In this document: piece after piece, positions 48,706 through 59,744 of the stretch
Position numbering within the stretch: the stretch's first letter is position 1
Layout: each line of letters opens with the position of its first letter
Assembly (NCBI GenBank): GCA_000149265.1
Contig: CH003021.1
Location: forward strand, 1,198,462 to 1,262,461
DNA: 64,000 nucleotides
Direction of reading: 5' to 3'
DNA from: Ciona savignyi
Lineage: Eukaryota > Chordata > Ascidiacea > Phlebobranchia > Cionidae
Made by a program: the position numbers and the translations under genes
Notes under the pieces: model-generated
The model's database searches: none
What the model was told of the DNA's origin: nothing
What the model saw: only the letters and a program-made list of their open reading frames with translations

Positions 48706-49379
48706 TTTTGGGTGTCAATCTGTTGCGTAATAAAGGGATTTCCCTAATCACTGGGGCATGCAATTGAAACTCAGTAGTTGTGTTGACGTCATAAAGGGAT
48801 ATGTTAAATCACTCAAACTTTGTACCTTCAAGTCGCAAAAGATTTGTAAACCCGATTAAACCAGAGAAAATTAAATAGATTTCCATTTATTCATATTTAA
48901 TCGAACAAGCAAAACACCAACAGTTTTGATATTTAATTACGAACATACCTGTGGCCAAGGTATTCAAAATTAATGGATCTTGCTGTAATCCAATTATAAA
49001 GGCACTATTATGAACTGTTCAATAAAAAGCCTATACTGAATCGCAAATTCCTTTTAAAAAACGCTTTAAAAATGTAAATAAAAGTCTTTTTAAAATGTTA
49101 AATAGGGCATGATTTAAGTTTATTCCGTTGGATGGCAAAAGCCACGGGTCGTCAAATTAATACGCCACCACCTCCGGGTTACCGACGCTTTCCCTTGTAT
49201 ATGATGGGAAGGGACACTACGATAGTTTGGTTTACCTCAACAGGCACTATCTATTGGGTTGTTAAACTCATTAATCCACAGCTAATAATATATGACGTCA
49301 ACACAACTACTGAGTTTCATGTGCATGCCCCAGTGATTTGGGAAATCCCTTTATTACTCAACAGATTGACACCCAACTC
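48706..49379. mobile_element. Inverted-repeat element with about 85-bp ends
   Basis: GGGTGTCAATCTGTTG at the left and CAACAGATTGACACCC at the right open long inverted ends. These continue through TAATAAAGGGATTTCCC, CACTGGGGCATGCA and TGTTGTGTTGACGTCA with some mismatches. The interior is about 500 bp and includes a SINE-like remnant near 49150-49280. No target duplication is obvious. Confidence 0.75.
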
Positions 49380-49427
49380 TCCGGAACATCGAGCATTTTG
49401 CGCAGCTTCTACCGGTTTTTATACGTG

Positions 49428-49520
49428 TTCTAACGACTCTCGTTTTGCTTTTTTTCTCGTTTTCCAAATTTTTATTAATCCTCCTGCTTCGTGTTTTCAC
49501 CGTGGAAACAAAAATAAACT
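49428..49520 (+). repeat. Dispersed repeat shared with 56.46 kb
   Basis: CGTGTTCTAACGACTCTCGT, a T-rich run and TTTTCACCGTGGAAA recur at about 56457-56552 in the same orientation with moderate divergence. Confidence 0.6.
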
Positions 49521-49770
49521 AAACCAAACTAGCCGATGTTGCAACATTGGCAATTAAACTTTACAAACTTTAACGAACTTATCAAATACATTGTTTAATT
49601 TCCAAACAGTCTTGGCGTGTCATATAATAACTTAGACTTGATAAGACTTAAACTGAATGGTAGTTGTTAATTTCGTGTTATTTTTTCCGTCCGTTCGAGC
49701 CCGTACGTTTAGTATATTAAAACTATGTTTGTGTCATCTAAGTTTGATGCAAAACGTTAATGGTAAACCT

Positions 49771-49801
49771 TGGAGCGATGAAAGCGATTCATCGCTCCAA
49801 G
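49771..49801. repeat. Near-perfect short palindrome
   Basis: CTTGGAGCGATGAA and TTCATCGCTCCAAG flank a five-base spacer (AGCGA-like). Further GCGATG/CATCGC pieces follow to about 49885. It is possibly the end of a decayed inverted-repeat element. Confidence 0.6.
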
Positions 49802-50038
49802 TGTGAATGCCCTGAGCGATGATTTGTCGCCCGCCATCGCTTTCACTTTATCGCCGTCGCCCGCATCGCTCTAAGTGTGCATCGGCCTTTACTGTAATTG
49901 GGCGAATCGAAGGACTTGGGAGAATCGAAATACTGTACAAGCATTATAAAAAGTACTCAAAACTATTACCAGTCTCTCCGACATTTCTAACTCGGGTTAA
50001 AGTAATAAGTTTATTAATTTATACTTCTTCTGTGCAGC

Positions 50039-50329
50039 ATTTTTTATGGGTGCCTCTAAATACTGCAGGAGCGCTTGGAGCGCTTGGAGCGCTTGGATCA
50101 CTTATATTGCTATGGAAAGTAATTCTAACCCTGTCCCAAACACTAATCTCAACCCCAGAACTAACTTTAACCCCAACCCTAACATTACTATCATGGCTTT
50201 TGTAATTACGAAGCATAGTAAGCGATCCAAGCGATCCAAGCGATTTAAGCGCTCCAAGCGATTTAAGCGCTCCATGCGCTCCAAGCGGTCCAAGCGGTCC
50301 TGTAGTATTTAGAGGTACCGATTTTTTAT
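50039..50329. mobile_element. Complete GGGTGCC-type MITE with exact 9-bp target duplication
   Basis: ATTTTTTAT at 50039-50047 and at 50321-50329 flank a 273-bp element. It opens with GGGTGCCTCTAAATACTGCA and closes with GTAGTATTTAGAGGTACCG. The subterminal zones are tandem 9-10 bp units: GGAGCGCTT three times on the left, and at least eight AAGCGNTCC/AAGCGATTT units on the right. No coding capacity. A 9-bp duplication points to a Mutator-like source. Confidence 0.88.
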
Positions 50330-50499
50330 AATCATTGGTTACAGTAAAGAATAGTATAGATGTATAAGAAAAGAAAAACAAACATATTTAACCGTTAAAT
50401 CTTGGCACGACTGCAAACTGTTTAATTAAATAGTCCTGCAACACCCAATAAGGTGATTAAACTCTTACTTAATTGAAAAATACAGGATATAACTACAAT

Positions 50500-53311
50500 A
50501 TGCTAGGGTTGAACTCTTACTATCAATGGAGCATATTTATATGCCTTTACATTGGGTATATATTCTACATTTTCGACCGGAAATCTTTTGCTTTTGTGAT
50601 TCCAACCATTGTGAGAAGTGATGGCTTAGATCCAAGCTCAGTTGGAGCAATTTTAAGTGCCCAAGCAATTGCTTACGGAATTGGAAAATTCGTTAGTGGT
50701 ATTTTGGTTGACCAATATAGTCCAACCATATTATTTTCTACTGCCTTGTGTCTGTGTGGATTGACAAACATTGTGTTCAGCATCTCAACTGCTACGTACT
50801 TTAGCTTCTTATGGTTTTTGAATGGACTTTTCCAAGGACCAGGATGGCCCTCTTGTGCAATATTGTTACGAAAGTAAGTAAACATTCTTTTACGATACCA
50901 TTACTTTTGTTTAAACATTGCAATGTATTATAATACTGGTACTATCAGAATCTGGTGTGTCCCTAGTCTCTGAGGCACTTTGTGGACAATGCCCAAATTC
51001 AGTGAATTTATGATTTCTAATACCTAAATTTGACTGTACCCCTGTATTGTACCAAAGAAAGATAATATATAATATTTAAAAGGAAAATTTGATGAGGTGT
51101 CTTTTTATTGGAACCTGTAGGGATTCTGGTATTGTTTGGGGCTTGGGTGCCTATGGCTGGCATTAAATATGCCCCGAAGTTCCCTAGCTATTGAGACTCC
51201 AAAATGACTCCAACAGATATGAACTCTATCACGTAAGGTTTTTTTTATTCTTAATTAAATGCAGATACAATTTTAGTAAATGTTTTTATCTTTTTTTTTA
51301 AGATATTTTATCTTGTTTTATAGATGGTATTCCCCAGCTGTGTTTGGAACTCTGTGGAGCACATTGAGCACCTCAATGAATATGCCAGCTAGTTTGGGTC
51401 CAATTGCTTGTTCTTTGTTTATTACTTGGTCAAATGGATCTTGGCGTCCAGTGATGATGTTTTTCGGAGTCACTTCTGTGTTTGTAGCAGTTGGCTCATT
51501 TTTTATTTTAAAGGACAGACCAGAGGATGTAGGTCTTACTTTGGAAAATCTCACCGGCGAGAAAATTGACGATGGAAAAGTTGTAAAAAATAAAACACCT
51601 GGCAAACAATCTGCATGGCCAAGGATTTTATCAAGTCCATACACATATGTTATTTGTGTGGGATTTCTTGTCATTCTACTTATTAAGGGTGTAATGTGTG
51701 ATTGGGGCTCTCTCTATTTAATTCAAGTAAGTTTTATTGGATTTTTCTTTAAATCAAACAATTTTTCATTGATGGTGATTTGGCTCAATATCCCATATTT
51801 ATGTTTTAACAAAATGTGAAGCTCCTCATCATTCTATTAAGGTTATGGAAACATGTCAACGATAATATTAAACTATTATAAGAAGATTAACATAGTATCA
51901 GTATTATAAACTTTCAACTAAAAAGCTACAATACAATATAGGCCTACCTAACTGTGGTGGCATGGCTTAAGCCAATCACAACTGGTCATTATGTGTAATT
52001 TATAAAAGGATATTTAAATTAGACATGCAGTAAACAGAAATTCAAAGCAGATCTTCATTTTAATTAAATGGGGTTTTAAAATTGATGATCTTATTAAAAT
52101 GGAATTTACAAAATATGTTCTAAGTTACTGGCAAAAACATGCGTACTACATTGCATTTCTTTAAGCTTTAATATTTAAACATTTTTATAGTGAAAGACTT
52201 GGTTACAAATGTTATATAATCTGAACTTAAAATCAATTCTTTAATATTATGTTGTCAGTAACAACTTGTCACTATTGTTGTTGTTAATGCCCGACAGCAA
52301 AATCTGTAGTAAATTTTCTTGATTCGTTTGAATTAAAATTACCATTTTGTGTTAGGAAAAGAATGGGAACCAGTTTTCTGACAAGCACCTTCATTGGAAG
52401 TCTTGAGTTTGGTGGCATCATCGGCAGCATTGCTTCAGGTTTTTTTGTGATTTAGGTTGTACCTATTTTCTAAAAAAAGATATAACTGGTGGTTCTTAAG
52501 TGAAAAAAACCAACGCTGTTAAATTTTTGTGATGAAATTTATATGACATCATTATATTTTAGGGTACTTCAGTGATGTTGCAGTTGCAAAGATTACTTTC
52601 AGAAGTAAAGGCCAACCAAGGCATTTTGTTATCTTTGTACTCTACCCTGCTCTACTGGTATCGATGTTTCTTTTAAGGACAGTGGTGACAGATTTACCTA
52701 GCCAGCAAACATTTGTTTATATTTTGGGTTTTATCATCGGATTTACTCTTTATGGAATCATCAGTTTGGTTGGAGTTTTGGCATTGGAAAATTCTGCGGT
52801 TGATATTGCAGGTATTGCTATACAATTATTTCATGATTTGCGGAAAATGAATTATTGCAATTATCCATAAGGTGGGAAAAAACAGATTAAAGTATTTATA
52901 GATGGATGGGTATCTTAAGATGTTAGGAAATGCCACTTGTTAGGAAATGCCAAAATGGTTTAATTGATTAAACGAAATTACGTTTAGATGTATTATTCAA
53001 ATTTTTCTTGTTCTTCGGATCATTTCAGATTTCTTTAATATTCTTAACTATTGAGTCTAGAACTGATTTGAGTAAAGTGTATGTATTTCAAATACTTGCT
53101 TTTAACTACAGGTTCCTCCCATGCATTCTGTGCATTATTGGGAAATGTTGGACTAACTTTGGCTGGTTTACCATTTTCAGTGGTCATGGAATATCTTTCC
53201 TGGAATGTAGCATTACAACTGTGTGAAATCTCTGCCTTATTTTCGTTGGTTTTGTTTATTTTAGCGCAAAGGTTAACATGCAGAATTGGTGACCTTCAGA
53301 AGCAGGATTAA
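50500..53311 (+). CDS. SLC37A4: Glucose-6-phosphate translocase, with one apparent frameshift
   Basis: Five exons: 50500-50873, 51324-51726, 52356-52438, 52563-52811 and 53112-53311 (TAA). Correcting one extra base gives 435 residues (human 429). SLC37A4 carries glucose-6-phosphate into the ER lumen in exchange for phosphate. Family marks are FDRKSFAFVIPTI, KFVSGILVDQYSP, WFLNGLFQGPGWPSCAILLR, WSTLSTSMNMPASLGP, DWGSLYLIQ and GNVGLTLAGLPFS, with about ten to twelve membrane segments. Exon 2 ends in phase 0 after LIQ, but exon 3 reads correctly only in the frame one base on. Removing one A from the AAAA at 52357-52360 restores an ungapped alignment to the family. The start is set at 50500 because a TACAG acceptor lies 15 bp before it and earlier in-frame codons lack an ATG. 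Confidence 0.9.
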
Positions 53312-53584
53312 TTTGTATTTTTACTGTTACTTTACCTGCACTGTGTCTGCTGCTGTTATTGTTGTTAGTATTGAATAATGGTTTACTTTTAAAAATTATA
53401 GTGCAATTGTTAACCTTGCCCTACAATATTAATTTTACCCTGAAGTAATTTTATCTAGTTATGTGTAACCGTTTGCCAGTTTCTTATAATTGAATAAAAA
53501 TATATTATAATTATTTTTATGTTTTACACAGCATATAGAGATATTGAAAGCTATTGAAAATTGAAAGTTTGACGGACTGCTATT

Positions 53585-53730
53585 GAAAGTTAGACGGACG
53601 GTTTGGGGAAATTTCGGTGATAAGTTTAGGGGAATTCCGCGGGGCTGTAAAAAACAAAGGTACAGTATACCTTTTATAGGAATTTAGATCCTTTTTCGCA
53701 TAGCGCTTTAGCGTAACTACAGGCCATGAA
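53585..53730 (+). repeat. Diverged single unit related to the 33.4-34.4 kb tandem repeat
   Basis: The order GTGATAAGTTTAGGGGAATT, then CGGGGCTGTAAAAAAC, then CGCATAGCGCTTTAGCG matches the order of landmarks within the 335-bp unit. Confidence 0.65.
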
Positions 53731-54035
53731 TTTTGCGGCCCGCTATAGCTTTTACATTGATTTAATACGGTCTACAGTCAGTTAGAACAAGTAAAGCATT
53801 TTTACTACCGGTTAGTGTGGCGGTATAATGCTGTTGGCTCGCGCTTTTCTTTTGGATTTACTGACCGGGACCTTGGCTTAGCTTGCTTTAAAAGGCTGCC
53901 TCACGATACCTACCCACGGTTTGTTAAGTCTAGATCTCTTGTTCAAAGTCTCCAAATATAAGTTTTGTTTGCAAAGCAAGTTAGGCCTACTTATAGTTTG
54001 GTGCAAGCTATCTATGACGCAAATTATCTGTTGTC

Positions 54036-54301
54036 TGTCAGGTTAGTCTAGTGGTTAAGTGCGTCGCCTTTCAGCCAAAGGGCTGCAGATTCGAAACTGG
54101 TCGCTAGCTAGTCTGTTGTGTCCTTGGGCAAGGCACTTTACGGACATTGCCTGAACCCAGCGCCTAAATGGGTTCTACTAAATTGAAGGAACGTGTAAAT
54201 TATACATACCACACTGCAATAGCTCCGTTAACCCGACGGTGGGCGCAAGGTGGTCTGACGATTCGGGGATAAACATGAATATCCTATCCTTCTATCCTAT
54301 T
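54036..54301 (+). repeat. Composite tRNA-derived SINE copy 7, best tRNA-like head
   Basis: The head reads GGTTAGTCTAGTGGTTAAGT (A box) and GATTCGAAACTGG (B box). The body includes TCCTTGGGCAAGGCACTTTA and CATTGCCTGAACCCAGCG. It ends in CTATCCT-type tail repeats. Confidence 0.88.
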
Positions 54302-55019
54302 CCGAAGCACGTTATACGGTATGACGCAAGTTATCCAAGTTATCTAGTATTTTACTATTCAAATTTTCCAGAATACATAGGGCATTTTACGAGGTCCAAA
54401 AAGTTACCGTGTTTCACATTTGCACGTTTTACTAACTGTGGTAGGCCTAATTGGTAAGCCACGGGCCCTGCGGTAATTGGCTCGATAACATTGACTCGGC
54501 TTTCACTAAGATATAGTGGGAGAAAACAGTGCAATTTCCTACGAATTGTTCAACATCCCGATTTATCGCTGATGGCCACCACACTGCGGACTCAACTCTT
54601 TGGCGACATTCAGTTATTCCCTTGTGACCTTAGTGTAGTTTGCTTACAATATCCCTTCTCGAAGACTGTGGAATAAGTGAGTTTACTTCTTGAACCCCCC
54701 ATTCGATAAAAAAAGCCTAAACATAACTATAAAGAACTATTATTACCACTAATGCGAAATACAGTACCTGTATCTCCTAACCAAACCAAAACAAATCGAA
54801 AGAGAATTTAAAGATCAACGAAATAGGCCTACATATAAAAATCCCCAGATCTATAATCGACTTTTTGCTTTGTGATCAATTTAATATGTTTTAAGGTAAA
54901 CTAGTTTTGCAATTATCGGTAGTTAACATGTGGCTTAGACTATCCACTTACAAATATTTATACATCGGGGATTAAAAAATAACCATCTGGAGGTAACGAT
55001 TGCGTCTGCTTTGAGTCAA

Positions 55020-55046
55020 CATTTCTTTTCTCTAGCAGAGACTCTG
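55020..55046 (+). promoter_or_regulatory. Probable RPL28 transcription start (TOP motif) and noncoding exon 1
   Basis: A pyrimidine tract, TTTCTTTTCTCT, is followed by AGCAGAGACTCTG and a strong donor GTAAGC at 55047. A short noncoding first exon opening with a terminal oligopyrimidine tract is the usual layout of animal ribosomal protein genes. This is inference; no transcript is available. Confidence 0.5.
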
Positions 55047-55488
55047 GTAAGCGTGTTGATTATTTACTGTTCAGTTTTTCCGAAAAATGCAGGTTTTTCC
55101 GTGTTATAAACACATTTTTTACTGATTTCATAGACAATCAAATTGGTGATTACCTTGGATCAATGGGCTGTTTTGATAATTAAGTTCTAATTTTTCAATT
55201 ATAAAATCGGTTTCATGCTTGCATCTTGCAAGTGGGCAACAGTTGAAAGGAGGAAAATTACTAAACTAATTTTAGCTGTCCAGCAATATTCTTAATACCA
55301 GAACTAACATGAACTATAATGCAGTAAACTTATTTACAGTTTTCATACTTTTAACTTAAGTTCAATTAAAAGTATAGCTAATTTTGGAACAAATCTTGGT
55401 CAAGACCATTTTATAAGAGTTATTTTTAATCTAACATAAATAATACCAATATATCAGTATGCCGCCTTACTAAATCACCATAGATAAG

Positions 55489-55808
55489 GGTGGTACTAAA
55501 CACTGTCCAGCACTGTTACAAATCCTGATATTTTATATCAGAGTATGATCCTTCCAAGAAGGTATATTCCCTCCCTGGATGGTGTACTTACTACCTTTTT
55601 TAGTGTATTTCCTTTCCAGGTCGTGTGTTCCCTCCCTGGATGATGTATACCTCTTAAACTTAATAAATTGTCATATTTATTGGGAGGGAATATACCACCC
55701 GTCCGGGCAAGGAAATATACCATCAGGGGGAGGTAGTACACCCTGGGTGCCTCTAATTAGTACAGGCTCGCTTGGTACCACCAATCGGTAGTGTTTAGTA
55801 GTACCACA
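55489..55808. mobile_element. Inverted-repeat element in RPL28 intron 1
   Basis: Outer ends GGTGGTACTAAACACT and AGTGTTTAGTAGTACCAC are inverted copies with a small gap. A second inner pair is GGTATATTCCCTCCC (about 55560) and GGGAGGGAATATACC (about 55681). A GGGTGCCTCTAATTAGTACA fragment of the other MITE family sits near its right end (55745). Confidence 0.65.
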
Positions 55809-56148
55809 AAAGTCAAAATACCAGTACTATTTGACACAAAATTGACCCAAATCGCTATAAATAATGATGATCTCTACACAAATCCAAATACTAAAACCAA
55901 TGATAATCGTTTTTGCACACCATTTTTAAAAAGACAAAACTAGGTATAGTACGGAAAAATATATAAAGTTTACATTTTGTTTTTAGTGTTTTGTGGACTG
56001 TTAGCCTAGGATTTGCTCATAAAAAAGATTATTGTTTCAACATAAGTGTCCTGCTTAAGAAATTAAATTACAAATATCCATATCATTTTACCAACATCTT
56101 TATCCACCCCGTTAATATTTATACTTGTATGTTTAGACCTTCATCAGG

Positions 56149-57510
56149 ATGTCGGCACATCTACAATGGATGATTATTAAGAACAACTCTTGTCACTTGA
56201 TTAAGCGCAATAAAAAGCAGTTTACTAGAGAACCAAACAACTTGAAAAATAAGAACAGTTTCAGGTATAGTAGCTCTGTTATACCAATGAACATATAGGC
56301 ATAAAGTTTGTAAAATGTGCAAGGGTTTAAATATATACATATTTAAATAATTGTGGTACGTTTTGTTAATAATTAACATATTATTAAAATCATAACATTT
56401 TGCTTTTCTCTTTTTATTACCTTATTCAAAGTAATTAATTTATGGCTTGTTTTTTAGACGTGTTCTAACGACTATCGTTTTGCCGTTTTTTCCCGTTTTT
56501 CAATTTTTTTCAAAAATCCTAAAAAAGATTTACGTTTTCATCGTGGAAAGTAGTAAATATGCTGTTGTTTAATCGAAAATATTAATTAAACCAAAAGGCA
56601 CACAAACCATGCGGATGATTTGCAAAATAAACTAAAATAAAAGCGTGAAAGGTTTTTAAAAGAAATGCAAGGGGTGTTATCACATTAATAGTCGTTAGAT
56701 TACGGAGCAAATAGATAATTGAGAATTCTTACGAGTAATCGTCAGATTACCGAATAGTGGTTGTTAACATGTAGACGTAGTTAATACTCTTTGTACTAAT
56801 GCTTGCATTTTAAGTTTTAACACATTGGAATTCACTTTCTTTTTAAAATACTGTGGTCCATGTTATGTGTGTAATATTATATGAATTATTAAATAGCATT
56901 GGACATTTTGGAAAGCAACTCATCCCATACCGTGATAAATATATTCAGTCAGTAACAGCTTCATGCTATTTGTTTGTGTCCTTTAAGTTATTTTCTCAAA
57001 CATTGACAACACATTATAATGATTCATGAGAACCCGATTACAGGCGTGATTTAATCATGATAACCATGTACCAACCCTCCTGCCTTGACCCATTTACGGT
57101 TTAAAGACCTGAAAATATCCAATTTATATCTTTTTGTTACAGTGTTAAATGTATTTCACTCTTCCAACCCTTTAAATTGATCTGTTTTAGATACAATGGC
57201 TTGATCCACCAAAAGACAGTTGGAGTTGAAGCTGATCCCAACGGAAAGGGAGTTGTTCTGGTAATGAAGAAACCAAAGAGTATGTAGACCGTTTTATAAA
57301 AAAAAAAACGTTTCTAAATTTATTAATAACTTAAATGCAGAATGCAGCCAACCAAGCCAATCTGAGAGTCGTGTTGCACTAAACAAGGGTGCAAGAAGTT
57401 CTTTGCGTTCTATTAAAAGAACCATCCGTAAGAATAGATACAGAAAGGATCTTCGTATGGCCGCTCTCCGCCGTGCAAGCGCCATTATGAAGAGCCAAAA
57501 GACAAAATAA
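56149..57510 (+). CDS. RPL28: 60S ribosomal protein L28 (eL28)
   Basis: Three coding exons in phase: 56149-56264, 57191-57279 and 57341-57510 (TAA), for 124 residues (human 137). It is a component of the large ribosomal subunit. The start [20 protein letters not shown], the middle [20 protein letters not shown] and the end [20 protein letters not shown] all match the family. The first exon was found from its sequence, since its frame is short. It is preceded by an acceptor (GTTTAG at 56131-56136) that fits a noncoding first exon near 55.03 kb. The protein ends about a dozen residues before the vertebrate form and lacks its last basic tail. Confidence 0.95.
56457..56552 (+). repeat. Dispersed repeat in RPL28 intron, related to 49.43 kb
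   Basis: CGTGTTCTAACGACTATCGT, a T-rich run and TTTTCATCGTGGAAAG match the copy at about 49428. Confidence 0.6.
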
Positions 57511-57759
57511 ACGATTCCTGAAGTCGAATTGTATTTTTATTTTCTAAAATTTGGCAGGAAAAAGGTCATACTAGGTAATAATAATTAATATTAGTCGTTC
57601 AACTGTGCCCAGGTTAGAACTTACAACTGTAGCGCAACTAGTCTGCAAAGGATTGGAATGCATACTGCGTATTTATAGAGACCGCGATTCAAGAAGGAAA
57701 ACCAAACCTAACTAAATAATGTCAACCAAGTGTTAGCCATCACCATTTTTAAAATCATC

Positions 57760-58048
57760 TGACCGGTTAGTATGGTGGTTTGTGCGACGTCTTTTAACTA
57801 AAAGGTTGTAGCTTCGAAACTGATGGCTAGATAGTGGGTTGTGTTCTTGGGCAATAATGCTCTTAACGGACATTGCCTGAACCCACCGAATCAACGGGTT
57901 ATACAATTTTGAGAAAACTTTTGAATCATAAACAACACACTGCAATAGCTCCGGTAACTCGACGGTGGCCGCAAAATGACCTGACGATTGTCGTGTGTTA
58001 ACCACCTTGATTTTCCATTCACGAACACGGGGATAAATATGAATAAAC
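57760..58048 (+). repeat. Composite tRNA-derived SINE copy 8
   Basis: Plus-strand copy from CCGGTTAGTATGGTGGTTTG through CATTGCCTGAACCCACCGAA and ACTGCAATAGCTCCGGTAAC to GGGGATAAATATGAATAA. Confidence 0.85.
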
Positions 58049-58625
58049 TAATGGATTACTAGTCCAAACTTTGTAACCATGTTTTCTGATCGAACTTTTT
58101 TAAAACAATTTTGTTAAAATACGACTTAGATACCAAGACATAATAATTTCATATTAGCTAACAACTATAAAATTTTGACCTCGATTATAAGTTTATTTCT
58201 TTTTTGTTTGTGTGTAATTGAGTTTATTGGTATTTTTGGGGAAAACTATTAAAGATAGTTATTTCTTTATCAATTTATATCGGTTTTGTTTTTGAGTACA
58301 CAGCTGTTTCATACACGTGCAATAGCGAATTAAAATGGATTGTTTATTATATTTTCGGGGTTACCTGGTGCAAGGATTATAAAAAAATTATAATCATTGC
58401 CTGGGGAGATATTTCAAATTATGCACTTTTTCTCGTTTGTTCTATGTATTTTCTACTTTCCTAAAAATTAAAAGTGAATTATATTTTTAAATTCTAAGAA
58501 ATAATATTAGTACTCTATCGTGAAATTCAATTTCTGGGGGTTTCCCTGAAGAGATTTAGGATCGGTAGGGTGTGTAGGCCATAGGATATGTACCTCTTTA
58601 GTTCAACAATCAAACTGTTTCAGTA

Positions 58626-58835
58626 TTATAACCACGGTACCTCTAAATACTACAGGAGCGCTTAAATCGCTTACTATACTTCGTAATTACAAAAGCCATG
58701 ATAATAATGTTAGGGTTGGGGTTAAAGTTAGTTCTGGGGTTGAGATTAGTGTTTGGGACAGGGTTAGAATTACTTTCCATAGCAATCTAAGTGATGCAAG
58801 CGGTCCTGTAGTATTTAGAGGCACCCTTATAACCA
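58626..58835. mobile_element. Complete GGGTGCC-type MITE with exact 9-bp target duplication, short form
   Basis: TTATAACCA at 58626-58634 and again at 58827-58835 flank a 192-bp element. It has the same core as the 50.05 kb copy in opposite orientation, and ends GTAGTATTTAGAGGCACCC. It has only one or two of the 10-bp subterminal units per side, explaining its smaller size. Confidence 0.88.
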
Positions 58836-59276
58836 TAACCTGCTAATTTGATAGCTTCTTAAGAAACTGGCACCATAAAATAAATCTATTAGAGCTTCCT
58901 GCGGCAAGACAATATGCTTAAGGATAGAAGCCCACCGGACGCTGCTGCTCACTGCGCTGGCTTAACCGATTGCCCGATTGGGAAATTAAACATAAATATC
59001 CCATTCAAAAAGCTGGCATTTATTTGCTTTTAGAGTACCATACCCAAAAGTCAACCAAGACCAAAGTCAAAGTAGAACAAAATTGTCGTCATATTAAAAA
59101 AACAACTTCTATGAATTGACTGACTATTTATCTTTCCCCTACTAGGCTGCTAGTGCATCTTATATTCATGCATATTGATCCATTGTTAATGTTTCCTTTT
59201 ATCAATTTAGTAAAATCTTTATATTTACAACTTATGCGGCTATCGATTAGAAACCTGTATAGGATTTAGATGCAAG

Positions 59277-59639
59277 ATGTCTACGCCAACTGGAAAAGGT
59301 TTAGAAGCACTCTTTAAATTCATAAAAAATGATCATGTTAGGTATGGATCTGCATTCATTACTTTTATGTTCCTTGGTTGGGTAGGACTCCGGGAATTCG
59401 CCCAAATTAGATATGACGTACACTCGCGCGGACGGAACATGGAATTTGAAGAAACGGCAAAAGACTTTGGTTTAAAACGGCGAGAGATTAAAACTATTGA
59501 AGAGGAATATAATGATATGAAAAAGAAAAACATAAATGACTGGGTTAACATAAGGGGACCTCGTCCTGGTGAAAACTCCAAAGAAATGCAAGCAGAACAG
59601 AGAAGAAAAATTTTAGAAGCAAAAACTGCAAATCAATGA
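59277..59639 (+). CDS. COX16: Cytochrome c oxidase assembly factor COX16
   Basis: A single-exon frame of 120 residues (human 106). COX16 is a small inner-membrane protein that helps build the copper site of cytochrome oxidase subunit 2. One membrane segment is visible (about residues 22-37, SAFITFMFLGWVGLRE), followed directly by the family motif GLREFAQIRYDV. Downstream comes a charged helix, then the second motif DWVNIRGPRPGE. The ATG at 59277 follows a GGATTTAG at about 59262-59269, a possible spliced-leader acceptor. HSD17B7 begins about 145 bp after the stop on the same strand with no AATAAA between, which suggests the two may be co-transcribed. Confidence 0.93.
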   Translation: MSTPTGKGLEALFKFIKNDHVRYGSAFITFMFLGWVGLREFAQIRYDVHSRGRNMEFEETAKDFGLKRREIKTIEEEYNDMKKKNINDWVNIRGPRPGENSKEMQAEQRRKILEAKTANQ

Positions 59640-59744
59640 ACACAAAATTATGCACATGCAACATCTTTCGTTTCATTAGAAGTGATGATTTTGCATAGGC
59701 TATTATTTCTTTTCAACTTTTTTATGATAATTTTGTGTTTTCAG

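Larger units (their letters stand above)
46329..50499. other. Intergenic interval dense in inverted-repeat elements
   Basis: About 4.2 kb between the elongase and SLC37A4. From 47.3 kb on it holds a SINE, two MITEs, a minisatellite hairpin, a 670-bp inverted-repeat element and dispersed repeats (listed separately). The left part (46.4-47.3 kb) shows nothing recognisable. The 141-codon frame at 49132-49557 runs through repeat sequence and is not called. Confidence 0.6.
53312..55019. other. Intergenic interval between SLC37A4 and RPL28
   Basis: AATAAA near 53493 is a candidate polyadenylation signal for SLC37A4. A diverged single copy of the 335-bp repeat follows (about 53585-53730), then a SINE (54.0 kb). 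No coding evidence between 54.3 and 55.0 kb. Confidence 0.5.
57511..59276. other. Intergenic interval between RPL28 and COX16
   Basis: Contains a SINE (57.76-58.05 kb) and a complete MITE (58.63-58.84 kb), listed separately. Otherwise AT-rich with no coding evidence. Confidence 0.5.

Noticed and set aside
49132-49557. Open frame of 141 codons, among the longest in the gap before SLC37A4
   Set aside because: It runs through the right arm of the 48.7-49.4 kb inverted-repeat element, a SINE remnant and a dispersed repeat, and has no recognisable protein motif.
54036-54110. A- and B-box sequence that could be a tRNA gene
   Set aside because: The stems do not pair as a tRNA and the same sequence heads at least seven other dispersed copies, so it is a SINE head.
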